Source: Actinomycetes bacterium
Lineage (GTDB): Bacteria > Actinomycetota > Actinomycetes > Actinomycetales > Microbacteriaceae
Reading direction: 5' to 3'
Length of the DNA stretch: 23,109 nt
NCBI GenBank assembly: GCA_023436775.1
Contig: JAEZHW010000065.1
Coordinates: 1 to 23,109, forward strand
Shown: positions 15,037-22,985 of the stretch, piece by piece
Layout of the letters: each line of letters opens with the position of its first letter
How positions within the stretch are numbered: the stretch's first letter is position 1
Notes under the pieces: model-generated
Told to the model about the DNA's origin: nothing
The model's input: the letters and a program-made list of their open reading frames with translations, nothing else
Databases searched by the model: none
Position numbers and translations under genes: made by a program

Positions 15037-16740
15037 CTAGGCGGCGGGAACTTCGGTCTCTTCGAACAGCCGGTTCGCGGCGGCACGCTCCAGCGCGGCA
15101 CCGACCAGCCCCTTGAACAGCGGGTGCGGGCGGTCCGGACGCGAGATGAGTTCCGGGTGCGCCTGGGTGGCGACGTAGTACGGGTGCACCTCGCTGGGCA
15201 GTTCCACAAACTCCACCAGGCTGTTGTCCGGCGAGGTGCCGCTGAAGACCAATCCGGCGGCGGCGATCTGCTCGCGGTAGGCGTTGTTCACCTCGTAGCG
15301 GTGACGGTGCCGCTCCCACGCGGTGTCCGAGCCGTAGACCTCGCGGACGAGGCTGCCCTCGGCGAGCTTTGCCTCGTACAGGCCCAGACGCATCGTGCCA
15401 CCCAGGTCGCCGCCTTCCAGGATCTTCACCTGCTCAGCCATGGTGGCAATCACCGGGTACTCCGTGTCGGGGTCGAACTCGGTCGACGAGGCGCCGGCCA
15501 GCCCGGCCTCGTTGCGCGCATACTCGATCACCATGGCCTGCATGCCCAGGCAGATGCCGAGCACCGGGATGCCATTGGTGCGGCAGAAGCGCAGTGCGCC
15601 CAGCTTGCCTTCGATACCGCGAATACCGAAACCGCCAGGCACCACGATGCCGTCCACGTCGGCGAGTTCCTTGGCGGCACCCTCCTGGGTCTCGCACACA
15701 TCCGCGGGCACCCACTTCACGTTGACCTTGGCCTGGTGAGCGAAGCCGCCAGCCTTCAGCGCCTCGGTGACCGACAGATAGGCGTCTGGCAGGTCAATGT
15801 ACTTGCCGACGATCGCGATGGTGACCTCGGTCTTCGGGTTCCGAACCGCGTTGATGAGTTCTTCCCAGCCGGACCAGTCCACCTCGCCAGCCTTATCGGC
15901 CAGTCCCAAGGCATTGATGATGTAGCGGTCCAGGCCCTGTTCATTCAGCATGGCCGGGATCTCGTAAATGCTGGGGACGTCCTTGGCATTGACCACCGCA
16001 TTCTCGTCGACGTCACACATCAGCGCGATCTTGCGGCGGTTCGACTCCGACACGGGGCGGTCGCTGCGCAGCACCAGCGCATCCGGCTGGATACCGATCG
16101 AACGCAGCGCTGCGACCGAGTGCTGGGTCGGCTTGGTCTTCTGCTCGCCCGAGGCGCCGAGGAAGGGCACCAGCGAGACGTGCACGAAGAAGACGTTGTT
16201 CCGGCCGAGTTCGTGACGCACTTGACGGGCCGACTCGATGAAGGGCTGGCTCTCAATGTCACCGACGGTGCCACCGATTTCGGTGATGATCACGTCCGGC
16301 TGCGGGTCGGCCTGGGCCTGCAGGCGCATGCGGCGCTTGATCTCATCGGTGATGTGCGGGATGACCTGCACCGTGTCGCCGAGATATTCGCCGCGGCGCT
16401 CCTTCGCGATCACGGTCGAGTAGATCTGACCGGTGGTGACGTTCGCGGCCTGCGAGAGGTTCACATCCAGGAAACGCTCGTAGTGGCCAATGTCCAGGTC
16501 GGTCTCGGCGCCATCGTCCGTGACGAACACCTCACCATGCTGGAAGGGGTTCATGGTGCCCGGATCCACATTCAGATAGGGATCGAGCTTCTGCATCACG
16601 ACCTTGAGGCCGCGGGCGGTCAGCAGGTTGCCGAGACTGGCGGCGGTGAGGCCCTTGCCGAGCGAGGAGACCACACCTCCGGTCACAAAAATGTGCTTCG
16701 TTACCGGTCGTGTTCCATCTGCCTGCTGAGTCGCTGCCAT
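15037..16740 (-). CDS. pyrG: CTP synthase
   Basis: A 567-residue enzyme that makes CTP from UTP, ATP and glutamine. The N-terminal synthetase domain (about 14-285) has GGVVSSLGKG at 21-30, the conserved LDPYLNVDPGTMNPFQHGEV region and EIGGTVGDIES near 154-164. The glutamine amidotransferase domain (about 305-555) has the oxyanion strand VPGGFG near 367 and the nucleophile C397 in GICLGMQ, with H528 and E530 in AHPE completing the triad. Length is normal. The ATG at 16740 is preferred over a TTG three codons earlier. It has no Shine-Dalgarno site, but TAGACT stands eight bases upstream. It feeds the same pool as cmk, which removes CMP. recN lies 87 bases upstream, with no steA or mctB gene between. 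Confidence 0.98.
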   Translation of the reverse strand: MAATQQADGTRPVTKHIFVTGGVVSSLGKGLTAASLGNLLTARGLKVVMQKLDPYLNVDPGTMNPFQHGEVFVTDDGAETDLDIGHYERFLDVNLSQAANVTTGQIYSTVIAKERRGEYLGDTVQVIPHITDEIKRRMRLQAQADPQPDVIITEIGGTVGDIESQPFIESARQVRHELGRNNVFFVHVSLVPFLGASGEQKTKPTQHSVAALRSIGIQPDALVLRSDRPVSESNRRKIALMCDVDENAVVNAKDVPSIYEIPAMLNEQGLDRYIINALGLADKAGEVDWSGWEELINAVRNPKTEVTIAIVGKYIDLPDAYLSVTEALKAGGFAHQAKVNVKWVPADVCETQEGAAKELADVDGIVVPGGFGIRGIEGKLGALRFCRTNGIPVLGICLGMQAMVIEYARNEAGLAGASSTEFDPDTEYPVIATMAEQVKILEGGDLGGTMRLGLYEAKLAEGSLVREVYGSDTAWERHRHRYEVNNAYREQIAAAGLVFSGTSPDNSLVEFVELPSEVHPYYVATQAHPELISRPDRPHPLFKGLVGAALERAAANRLFEETEVPAA

Positions 16741-16748
16741 GGAACTCA

Positions 16749-16754
16749 AGTCTA
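16749..16754 (-). promoter_or_regulatory. Candidate -10 box for pyrG
   Basis: TAGACT on the minus strand, eight bases before the pyrG ATG, fits TANNNT and would place the transcript start within one or two bases of the start codon. It lies in the 87-base gap after recN, which also contains two direct copies of CCAGGTTCG (16791-16799 and 16808-16816) and a small hairpin at 16763-16775. Confidence 0.4.
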
Positions 16755-16827
16755 ACCCTGCCCGAGCCTCGCTCGTGTCGGCGCGCCGCCCCAGGTTCGG
16801 CAGACGTCCAGGTTCGAGTCCAGATCG

Positions 16828-18573
16828 TTATGCGCTGTGCTGTTCCCAGGACGGTGCTGGACCCCCCGGAACGCCGCTCGCGCCGGCGCGATACAGCAGT
16901 TCGCGGGCGTGTTCCTGGGCACTGTCGGATTCGGCGAGGCCAGAGAGTAGACGCGCCATCTCGGCGACGCGCTCTTCGCCCTGCAGCGTGCGCAGGCTGC
17001 TGGTGCTCACCGCGCCAGAGCCGTCCTTGACCACGGTGACGTGGTTGTCAGCGAAGGCGGCCACCTGCGCCAGGTGGGTGACCACAATGACCTGGGCAGT
17101 GCGCGCCAGTCGCGCCAGGCGGCGCCCCACCTCAATCGCGGCAGCGCCACCCACACCCGCGTCCACCTCGTCGAAAATGAACGTCGGCACCGGGTCCGTT
17201 TCCGCGATCACCACCTCGAGCGCGAGCATGAGGCGACTCAATTCACCGCCACTGGCACCCTTGCCCAGCGGACGCGGCTCGCTGCCAGGGTGCGGCTGCA
17301 GCAGCAGCGCGATCTGGTCGGCCCCGTCCGGACCGATCTCGGTTTCCTCGGTGACGACCACGTGCAGCCGCGCGTTCGGCATGGCCAGTGCGGCCAGTTC
17401 GGCGGTCACTGCCTCGGCGAGGCGGTCGGCCGCCTCCCGGCGCGTGGTCAGCAGCGCGCTGGCTCGCGATCGCAGGTCGTCGTAGCGGGCCGTCACCGAT
17501 GCCGTCAGCGCATCGATACGGCTCGTGTCACCGTCGAGTTCGAACAGCCGCGCCGAGCCGGCGCTCAGGTGTTCGAGTGCCGACTCGAGGCTGCCATAGC
17601 GCCGTTCCAGCTGCGCCAGTTCCGCCCGGCGCTGCTGCAGTTCTTCGAGTTCCACGGCGGCATCCGAGTCGAGCCCTGCCACATAGCCCCCGAGCGAGGC
17701 AGCCAGTTCTGCGGCCTGGTAACTCAGCGCCGCAAGTTGTTCCAGGATCGGTTCGAGGGCCGGGTCGACGCCGGCCACACGCTCAAGTTGGCGACGGGCC
17801 GCATCGAGCAACCCGGTCGCGTCCCGACCATCCATCGATTCGTCACTCAGCGCCGAATGCGCGGCCGAGGCGGCCAGTCGCAGGTCCTCGCGACGACTGA
17901 GCGTCTCGATCTGGGCAGCAATCTCGATGTCCTCACCGACACGTGGATTGATGCGTTCGAGCTCATCAATGTCCAAGCGCAGCGCCTCGGCTTCGCGCGC
18001 GCGCTCAGCCAATTCGGCCTGCAGCCGCTGCAACTCCTCGGCTTCGTCGCGCCACTGCTGGTAGGCATCGCGGTAGGCAGCCAGGGCGGCCTGATGGTCG
18101 GGCCCAGCATAGGCGTCGAGCAGGTGCCGCTGCGCGGCCGGCGACTTGAGCCGGAGTTGCTCGGACTGGCCGTGCAACACCACGAGGTGCTCCCCCAGTT
18201 CCGCAAGCAGCCCTGCGGGCACGCTGCGACCGCCGGCGCTTGCCCGGCTGCGACCATCGGCGGACACGCTGCGGCTCAGCACCAACGACGCCGCGCCATC
18301 GCCTGCGGCGTCGAGCGCGCCGCCGACCTCATCGATACGGGCGGCGACAGGACCATCCTGCGGGATCAGCCACCTCGCCTCCACCGAGGCTTGGTCCGCA
18401 CCGGCACGCAGCACACCACTGTCGGCCCGCGCGCCGAGCAGCAGGCCGAGCGCGGTGACGACCATGGTCTTGCCGGCGCCAGTCTCACCGGTGAGCACGG
18501 TCAGTCCCGGTCCAAGCGGGAGCACAGCCTCATCGATGACGCCGAGGCCACTGAGACGAAGTTCCTCAATCAT
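16828..18573 (-). CDS. recN: DNA repair ATPase RecN
   Basis: A 581-residue SMC-like protein of double-strand break repair, which holds and aligns broken DNA for RecA. Walker A GETGAGKT is at 29-36, the long helical arms run through about 155-400 with an interruption in the middle, and the C-terminal half of the ATPase has the signature ASGGELSRL at 440-448 and Walker B TFIFDEVD at 464-471. THLAQVAAFAD follows at 499-509. Length is usual for RecN. The ATG overlaps the nadK stop in ATGA with a GGA-type site before it, so it is coupled to nadK. No LexA box is evident at its start, as expected for an internal operon gene. Confidence 0.97.
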   Translation of the reverse strand: MIEELRLSGLGVIDEAVLPLGPGLTVLTGETGAGKTMVVTALGLLLGARADSGVLRAGADQASVEARWLIPQDGPVAARIDEVGGALDAAGDGAASLVLSRSVSADGRSRASAGGRSVPAGLLAELGEHLVVLHGQSEQLRLKSPAAQRHLLDAYAGPDHQAALAAYRDAYQQWRDEAEELQRLQAELAERAREAEALRLDIDELERINPRVGEDIEIAAQIETLSRREDLRLAASAAHSALSDESMDGRDATGLLDAARRQLERVAGVDPALEPILEQLAALSYQAAELAASLGGYVAGLDSDAAVELEELQQRRAELAQLERRYGSLESALEHLSAGSARLFELDGDTSRIDALTASVTARYDDLRSRASALLTTRREAADRLAEAVTAELAALAMPNARLHVVVTEETEIGPDGADQIALLLQPHPGSEPRPLGKGASGGELSRLMLALEVVIAETDPVPTFIFDEVDAGVGGAAAIEVGRRLARLARTAQVIVVTHLAQVAAFADNHVTVVKDGSGAVSTSSLRTLQGEERVAEMARLLSGLAESDSAQEHARELLYRAGASGVPGGPAPSWEQHSA

Positions 18574-19496
18574 GCGGTTCCATCCGGTCCACGCCAGCCG
18601 TCAACGGGCAGGTTGAACTTGTTGACCAAACGGTCGGTGAACGAGCCGCGGCGCAGGCGCGCCAGCTTGATCGGCACCGGAGAGCGGCGAGCCTCGACCC
18701 GAGCGCCAGGTTCGAGCATGTGCATGCGGCGGCCATCAGCCCAGAGCACACCCTGGCCAGCGTTGCGACGCTGCACTTCGACCGCGATGGTGCTGGCGGG
18801 CGAAACCACCAGCGGGCGGGCGAAGAGTGCGTGCGCGCTGAGCGGCACGCACAGTAGCGCCTCAATGTTCGGCCAGACCACCGGACCACCAGCCGAGAAC
18901 GAATAGGCAGTGGACCCGGTCGGGGTGGACATCACCACACCGTCACAGCCGAAGCTCGACAGCGGGTGGCCATTGACCTCGAGCACCACTTCCAGCATGC
19001 GTTCCCGGCTGCCCTTTTCGACGGTGGCCTCATTCAGCGCCCAGGTGCGATACACCTCAACGCCCTCATGAATGACGCTCACGTCGAGGGTCATGCGTTC
19101 CTCGACCTCATAGTCGGCGGCCAGTGCCCGGCGAACCGCCTCGTCCAGGTTCTCTCGCTCACTTTCGGCAAGGAAGCCCACGTGGCCGAGGTTGACCCCC
19201 ATCAGCGGCACCTGGCCATCGCGGGCCAATTCGGCGGCGCGCAAGATGGTGCCGTCACCCCCGAGCACGATCACCAGTTCCACGGCAGAAATGGCTACCC
19301 CATCCGGGGCCTCGTCGGACTGTAGCGGCCGAGCGCCATGCAGCGGCACCCCCGCGCGGTCCAGGTCGAGTACATCGGCGGCCGGTAGCACCGACTGCAC
19401 GCCGGCTGCGGCCAGCGCAGCCAGGACTTCAGCGGCGGCCTCTCGCGATTCATCGCGGCCAGTGTGGGTGACCACGAGAATGCTGCGCTCAGTCAC
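18570..19496 (-). CDS. nadK: NAD kinase
   Basis: A 308-residue kinase that makes NADP+ from NAD+ and ATP or polyphosphate. The conserved GGDGT is at residues 79-83, NE at 155-156, and the glycine-rich stretch GDGVVMSTPTGSTAYSFSAG spans about 183-203, with the tyrosine and serine that bind NAD. Length and order fit the PpnK family. The GTG start has a strong AGGAGG upstream, 42 bases after the tlyA stop, and the end overlaps recN by four bases. The tlyA-nadK-recN order is the standard actinobacterial cluster. Confidence 0.97.
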   Translation of the reverse strand: MTERSILVVTHTGRDESREAAAEVLAALAAAGVQSVLPAADVLDLDRAGVPLHGARPLQSDEAPDGVAISAVELVIVLGGDGTILRAAELARDGQVPLMGVNLGHVGFLAESERENLDEAVRRALAADYEVEERMTLDVSVIHEGVEVYRTWALNEATVEKGSRERMLEVVLEVNGHPLSSFGCDGVVMSTPTGSTAYSFSAGGPVVWPNIEALLCVPLSAHALFARPLVVSPASTIAVEVQRRNAGQGVLWADGRRMHMLEPGARVEARRSPVPIKLARLRRGSFTDRLVNKFNLPVDGWRGPDGTA

Positions 19497-19538
19497 TGCG
19501 TCCTCCTGCGGTGGGTGGGGTGCGCTTGCGGCACGCCT

Positions 19539-20336
19539 CTATTCTGCCGGAGAAGCACCGACAGTCGGGCGAAGATGTGCCAGCACCTCGTGATTCCCAG
19601 CCTCACCGGTGATTGGGGAGGCCTCACGGGCGATGACGGCGAGGCCGAGGTCGCCGGCCGCCGCCAGCACCGCCTCAATCGCCGCCTCACGTTTCGCATC
19701 GTCGACCACCACCCCATCCCGGATGCCGCCGCGTCCAACTTCGAACTGCGGCTTGATCAGCACGACGAACTCGGCCTGCGGCGCGGACTGCACCAGGGCT
19801 GGCAGTACCTGCGTGAGCGATATGAAGGAGACATCGACCACGACCAGGCTGATCCCGCGCGCGACCGGACCGAAGAGGTCGATGAGTTCTTGTTGCGTCA
19901 GTTCCCGAGCATTGATGCCCTCAGCGAGGCGAATCCGCGGTTCACTGCGCAGCACCGTCGCCAGCTGGTTATGACCGACGTCGATCGCGAGCACCGTCGC
20001 CGCATCCCGGCTCACCAGCACTTGGCTAAATCCACCGGTCGACGCTCCCACATCCAGCGCCATCCGACCAGCCGGGTCAATGCCAAACGCATCAAGCGCA
20101 GCCACCAGCTTGAGCGCAGCCCGACTCACCCACGGCTCGTCGCTGGTCACCGCCAACTCGTCGCGGTCGCCGACCAGCCGCGAGGCCTTTCGCTCGACCT
20201 CGTTGTTCACCAGCACCGCACCTGCCTTCAACAGCTGGGCCGCGTGGGAGCGCGAGCGACTCAAACCGCGCTGGAAAAGGGCTGCATCGAGTCGAATCGG
20301 GGTCGACGCTGCGGGGTTCGACTCGTCGTCGATCAC
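19539..20336 (-). CDS. tlyA: TlyA-type rRNA 2'-O-methyltransferase
   Basis: A 265-residue protein with an S4 RNA-binding domain (about 14-62, beginning RLDAALFQRGLSRSR) and an FtsJ-like methyltransferase domain. The S-adenosylmethionine loop ALDVGASTGGFS is at 93-104, DVSFISL near 168-174 and IKPQFEVGR at 194-202; K76, D168 and K195 fit the family's catalytic set. In mycobacteria TlyA methylates C1409 of 16S and C1920 of 23S rRNA, and its loss gives capreomycin resistance; older hemolysin labels for the family are doubtful. Which of the two sites this protein modifies cannot be decided by eye. The GTG start overlaps the stop of the preceding 52-residue ORF (GTGA), a sign of coupled translation. 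Confidence 0.94.
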   Translation of the reverse strand: MIDDESNPAASTPIRLDAALFQRGLSRSRSHAAQLLKAGAVLVNNEVERKASRLVGDRDELAVTSDEPWVSRAALKLVAALDAFGIDPAGRMALDVGASTGGFSQVLVSRDAATVLAIDVGHNQLATVLRSEPRIRLAEGINARELTQQELIDLFGPVARGISLVVVDVSFISLTQVLPALVQSAPQAEFVVLIKPQFEVGRGGIRDGVVVDDAKREAAIEAVLAAAGDLGLAVIAREASPITGEAGNHEVLAHLRPTVGASPAE

Positions 20337-20491
20337 GCCTGACCTGGCAGGTCCGCGTCCGAGAGCCGACGCTGCAACTCTTCCTCGACCTGACGATAGG
20401 CCTCAGCGCGTTCGGCAAGCGGGCGCTGCTCGATCAGGGCCAATCGTGAGATCAGGCCATCAGCATCGCGGATCTCGTCGTGCTCGGTCAT
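20333..20491 (-). CDS. Small conserved hypothetical protein (52 residues)
   Basis: A 52-residue ORF that exactly fills the gap between the HAD phosphatase and tlyA. It begins MTEHDEIRDADGLI and ends DADLPGQA. The product is acidic and helical, with heptad-like leucines around LISRLALIEQRPLAERAEAYR and EEELQRRL, so a short coiled coil is plausible. In M. tuberculosis a similarly sized gene, Rv1693, occupies this place, which supports reality. The stop codon overlaps the tlyA GTG by four bases (GTGA). The ATG has TAGGAT six bases upstream and no Shine-Dalgarno site, so it may head a leaderless message for tlyA-nadK-recN. Function is unknown; a protein-binding adaptor, or a leader ORF that delivers ribosomes to tlyA, are guesses. 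Confidence 0.8.
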   Translation of the reverse strand: MTEHDEIRDADGLISRLALIEQRPLAERAEAYRQVEEELQRRLSDADLPGQA

Positions 20492-20497
20492 GCCGTC

Positions 20498-20503
20498 ATC
20501 CTA
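20498..20503 (-). promoter_or_regulatory. Candidate -10 box, leaderless promoter of the small ORF and tlyA operon
   Basis: TAGGAT-N6-ATG on the minus strand is the best match in the window to the leaderless -10 pattern. It lies in the 35-base gap after the HAD gene. It would make the small ORF, tlyA, nadK and recN a separate transcription unit. No distinct -35 box is seen. Confidence 0.5.
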
Positions 20504-20526
20504 GAACGATTCGCCTATGGTGCGCC

Positions 20527-21552
20527 TTAGGCACCAAGGCCCGGCACCGACTGCACGCGCGGATCCCAGTCGTAGATCTCGGTTGGCACTTCGAAGCCAT
20601 AGATCAGTCGCCCCGAGGCCCAAATGATCGCGCAACCAGCGCGCAGCAGGTCGGTCGGGTTGTCACCACGCTCCACCACGGTAATGGTGGATTCGTCCTC
20701 GGCGAGGTGCAACACCGCGTTGCGGACGCGCACATTGCGCCCCTCAATCACGGTCTCCGGATAGGGCTCAAAGAGCTCGCGCAGGTCGTCCAAGATGAAG
20801 TTCGGGCGCTGCCCCTCCGGCGCGGCAAGCAGCTGCTTCGCGCCGTCGATACCCGTCAACACGTGCGCGGACGGGAGCTGGGCGTTGTTCGCGCCCAGGA
20901 TGTCGGTGTCGAGGCGGTCACCTACCACCAGTGGTGCCTGGGCTGCAAAGCGCTCCACCGCGGCATCGAAGATGGCGCGCTCCGGCTTCCCTGCCACCTC
21001 GGCGAGCTTGCCCACCGCCGTATGCACCGCCGAGACCAGGGTTCCGTTGCCCGGCGCGATGCCGCGCTCCAGTGGGATGGTCCAGTCGGTGTTGGTGGCG
21101 ATCCACAGCAGGTCATTGGCCTGAATCGCGAACGCCGCCTCGGCGAGTTCGGCCCAGCCGACGCTCGGATGGTAGCCCTGCAGCACGGCTGCCGGGTTGT
21201 CATCAGCGCTGCGGGTCACCGTGTAGCCAGCCTCTTCGAGCACCGACGTGAGGCCCTCGCCGCCGACCACCAGGATGGTCGCCGGCGCCGGCACCTTCGA
21301 CGCGAGCAGCCGCACCGCTGCCTGCGGCGAGGTCACTACATCGTCGGCGACGGTGTGCAGGCCGTATCCGGACAGTTGGCCAGCGACCGTTGCCGCGGTG
21401 CGCGATGCGTTGTTCGTGATGTAGCCCACGCGCACGCCCTGAGCCGCGGCACGGTTCAGGGACTCCACGGCGTGCGGCACGGCGACACCGCCGCGGTACA
21501 CCACGCCATCCAGATCCATCAGCAGGGTGTCAGTCACCTCGATGGGGATCAT
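20527..21552 (-). CDS. HAD-superfamily phosphatase, NagD-like (class IIA)
   Basis: A 341-residue hydrolase. HAD motif I is DLDGVVYRG with nucleophile D13 and acid D15; motif II is TNN at 46-48; the motif III lysine is K189 in GKP; motif IV is GDRLDTD at 211-217. The large cap between motifs II and III is that of class IIA enzymes such as NagD, which remove phosphate from nucleotides or sugar and glycerol phosphates. The orthologous position in M. tuberculosis is Rv1692, reported as a glycerol 3-phosphate phosphatase, so that substrate is plausible here. An extra 80-residue C-terminal part (from about 260) has no motif I can name. The ATG overlaps the TPR gene stop in ATGA and has GGAGG upstream. 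Confidence 0.92.
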   Translation of the reverse strand: MIPIEVTDTLLMDLDGVVYRGGVAVPHAVESLNRAAAQGVRVGYITNNASRTAATVAGQLSGYGLHTVADDVVTSPQAAVRLLASKVPAPATILVVGGEGLTSVLEEAGYTVTRSADDNPAAVLQGYHPSVGWAELAEAAFAIQANDLLWIATNTDWTIPLERGIAPGNGTLVSAVHTAVGKLAEVAGKPERAIFDAAVERFAAQAPLVVGDRLDTDILGANNAQLPSAHVLTGIDGAKQLLAAPEGQRPNFILDDLRELFEPYPETVIEGRNVRVRNAVLHLAEDESTITVVERGDNPTDLLRAGCAIIWASGRLIYGFEVPTEIYDWDPRVQSVPGLGA

Positions 21553-22877
21553 TCGGCTGCGTCCTCCAAGTTGCTCTCCGCCTCGTCGCCGAGGTCTTCG
21601 TCCGCGTCATCGACGAGTTCCTCGTCCTCAAACGCATCGTCTTCGTCCACGTCATCGTCGATGCCGTCGCCGTCTTCGTCGTCCATGTCGACAGAGACCT
21701 CGTCATCCATCATCACGGAGTGGTCGATGACATCCTCAACGATCAGATCCTCGTCCTCGAGGCCGAGCGCTTCTTCCGCGATCTCGACGCGACGCTGCCA
21801 CTGGGCCGCCTCATCCGCACGCCCGAGTTCCTCGAGCACGGTCGCGTAGGCACGGAACAGGTCCGGGCTGTAGGGGTAGGCGACGTCCGGCTGCAGTTCC
21901 GGGATTTCGAGCTCGGCGAGCGCCAGTTCGGGCTGCTCGAGGTCGAGTCGAGCGCCGCTCATTGCGATCGCCAGCTGGACGCGAGCGTCGGCACTCAGCG
22001 CAGCGCGATCGACTTCACGACCGACCTCGAGCGCACGGTCCGGACGGCCCAGGCCACGTTCCGAGTCGACCATGAGGGCGATCTGCTCGTTCGAGCCGGT
22101 GAGGCGACGGTGCGTGCGCAGTTCGCGCAGCGCGAGGGCAAAGTCGCCCACTGCGTAGGCGGTAATCGCCACGGTCTCGCGGACGACACCGACCCGGCCG
22201 GCTCGACGCTGCGCCGCGAGGGCGTGCTCGTGGGCCAGTTGCGGGTCGTCGTCGATCAGTTCCGCCGCCATCACCAGGTGCCGCGCAACCTCGTCAGCGT
22301 TCTCCTTCGACAGCGTCTTCAAGTCCGCACGAGCGCCCTTGTCGAGCATCTGCGGGACAATCGACTCCGGAATCTCGGGCCCCTGGATGCGCTGTTCCTG
22401 CGGCGGACGCGAGGCGCGGGACTCGTCCCGCCGCGGCCGGTCACCGAAGCTCCGGCGGTCACCATTGGAGCGCTCACCACCCGGCCGGTCACCGAATCGC
22501 CCGCGGCCGCCATCACGCCTCGGACGATCACCATACGGACGACGCTCACCCTGCGAGCGATCACCAAAGTTGCGACGCTCGCCATCACGCTGCGGACGAT
22601 CACCATAGGGACGACGCTCACCGTCGCGCTGCGGACGATCACCATAGGGACGACGCTCACCCTGCGAGCGATCACCGTAAGGACGACGCTCACCGTCGCG
22701 CTGCGGACGATCACCGTATGACCGGCGCTCACCCTGCGGACGATCACCATCGCGACGCGGCCGATCGCCGGAGCCGCGTCGGTCGCCCCCACGGGACTGA
22801 CCGTCTCGCCGTGGGCCGTCCGATCCACGACCGTTGAACGGGCGGTGACGACCGTTGTTCTCATCCTCGACGGCCAT
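21549..22877 (-). CDS. TPR-like protein with basic repetitive head and acidic tail
   Basis: A 442-residue protein in three parts. Residues 1-165 are disordered and very rich in Arg, Gly and Asp, with repeats of the type GERRPYGDRPQRD. Residues about 175-372 are helical with TPR-like pairs (HEHALAAQRRAG, DFALALRELRTHRRL, QPELALAELEIPEL, YATVLEELGRADEAAQWQRR). Residues 373-442 are almost all Asp and Glu. The ATG at 22877 has GAGGAG seven bases upstream and is preferred to a GTG two codons earlier. The gene occupies the place of Rv1691 and is coupled to the HAD gene by ATGA. The RGG-like head suggests binding of RNA or ribosomal surfaces, and the TPR part binding of protein; both are inference. 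The exact function is unknown. Confidence 0.85.
   Translation of the reverse strand: MAVEDENNGRHRPFNGRGSDGPRRDGQSRGGDRRGSGDRPRRDGDRPQGERRSYGDRPQRDGERRPYGDRSQGERRPYGDRPQRDGERRPYGDRPQRDGERRNFGDRSQGERRPYGDRPRRDGGRGRFGDRPGGERSNGDRRSFGDRPRRDESRASRPPQEQRIQGPEIPESIVPQMLDKGARADLKTLSKENADEVARHLVMAAELIDDDPQLAHEHALAAQRRAGRVGVVRETVAITAYAVGDFALALRELRTHRRLTGSNEQIALMVDSERGLGRPDRALEVGREVDRAALSADARVQLAIAMSGARLDLEQPELALAELEIPELQPDVAYPYSPDLFRAYATVLEELGRADEAAQWQRRVEIAEEALGLEDEDLIVEDVIDHSVMMDDEVSVDMDDEDGDGIDDDVDEDDAFEDEELVDDADEDLGDEAESNLEDAAE
22512..22733 (-). repeat. In-frame tandem repeats, alternating 39 and 33 bases
   Basis: Residues 49-122 of the TPR protein are six units starting GERR: 13-residue units GERR(S/P)YGDRP(Q/R)RD and 11-residue units GERR(PY/NF)GDRSQ, in order 13, 11, 13, 13, 11, 13. 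At the DNA level the blocks GGACGATCACC and GACGCTCACC recur with few changes. Unit lengths are multiples of three, so copy-number change keeps the frame. Confidence 0.85.
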
Positions 22878-22943
22878 GGCCACGCTCCTCTATGCAATCC
22901 CGCCCACGATATCGCGCGACGGTGAAAATCCCTACAAATGCAG

Positions 22944-22974
22944 AAAGGGGCCATCCATTATGGATGGCCCCTTT
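22944..22974 (-). terminator. rrn operon terminator
   Basis: A perfect 14-base-pair hairpin, AAAGGGGCCATCCA with its complement and a 3-base loop. It follows the 5S rRNA gene on the minus strand after about 11 bases. The stem ends in TTT, then C and TGCATTT. It separates rRNA transcription from the TPR gene, which starts 67 bases further on. Confidence 0.9.
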
Positions 22975-22985
22975 CGTAAAAGAAG

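Noticed and set aside
14812..16755. A 647-codon open frame on the plus strand opposite pyrG
   Set aside because: The minus strand encodes complete CTP synthase with all catalytic residues; the plus-strand product has no recognisable motif.
16801..16830. GGTTCGAGTCC resembling a tRNA T-arm
   Set aside because: No acceptor stem, D-arm or anticodon arm can be placed around it; it is half of a CCAGGTTCG direct repeat.
17041..18906. A 621-codon open frame on the plus strand opposite recN and nadK
   Set aside because: It spans two real genes on the other strand and has the composition of a shadow frame.
22512..22733. CRISPR-like regular repeats
   Set aside because: Repeats are codon-phased within a long reading frame and have no unique spacers between them.
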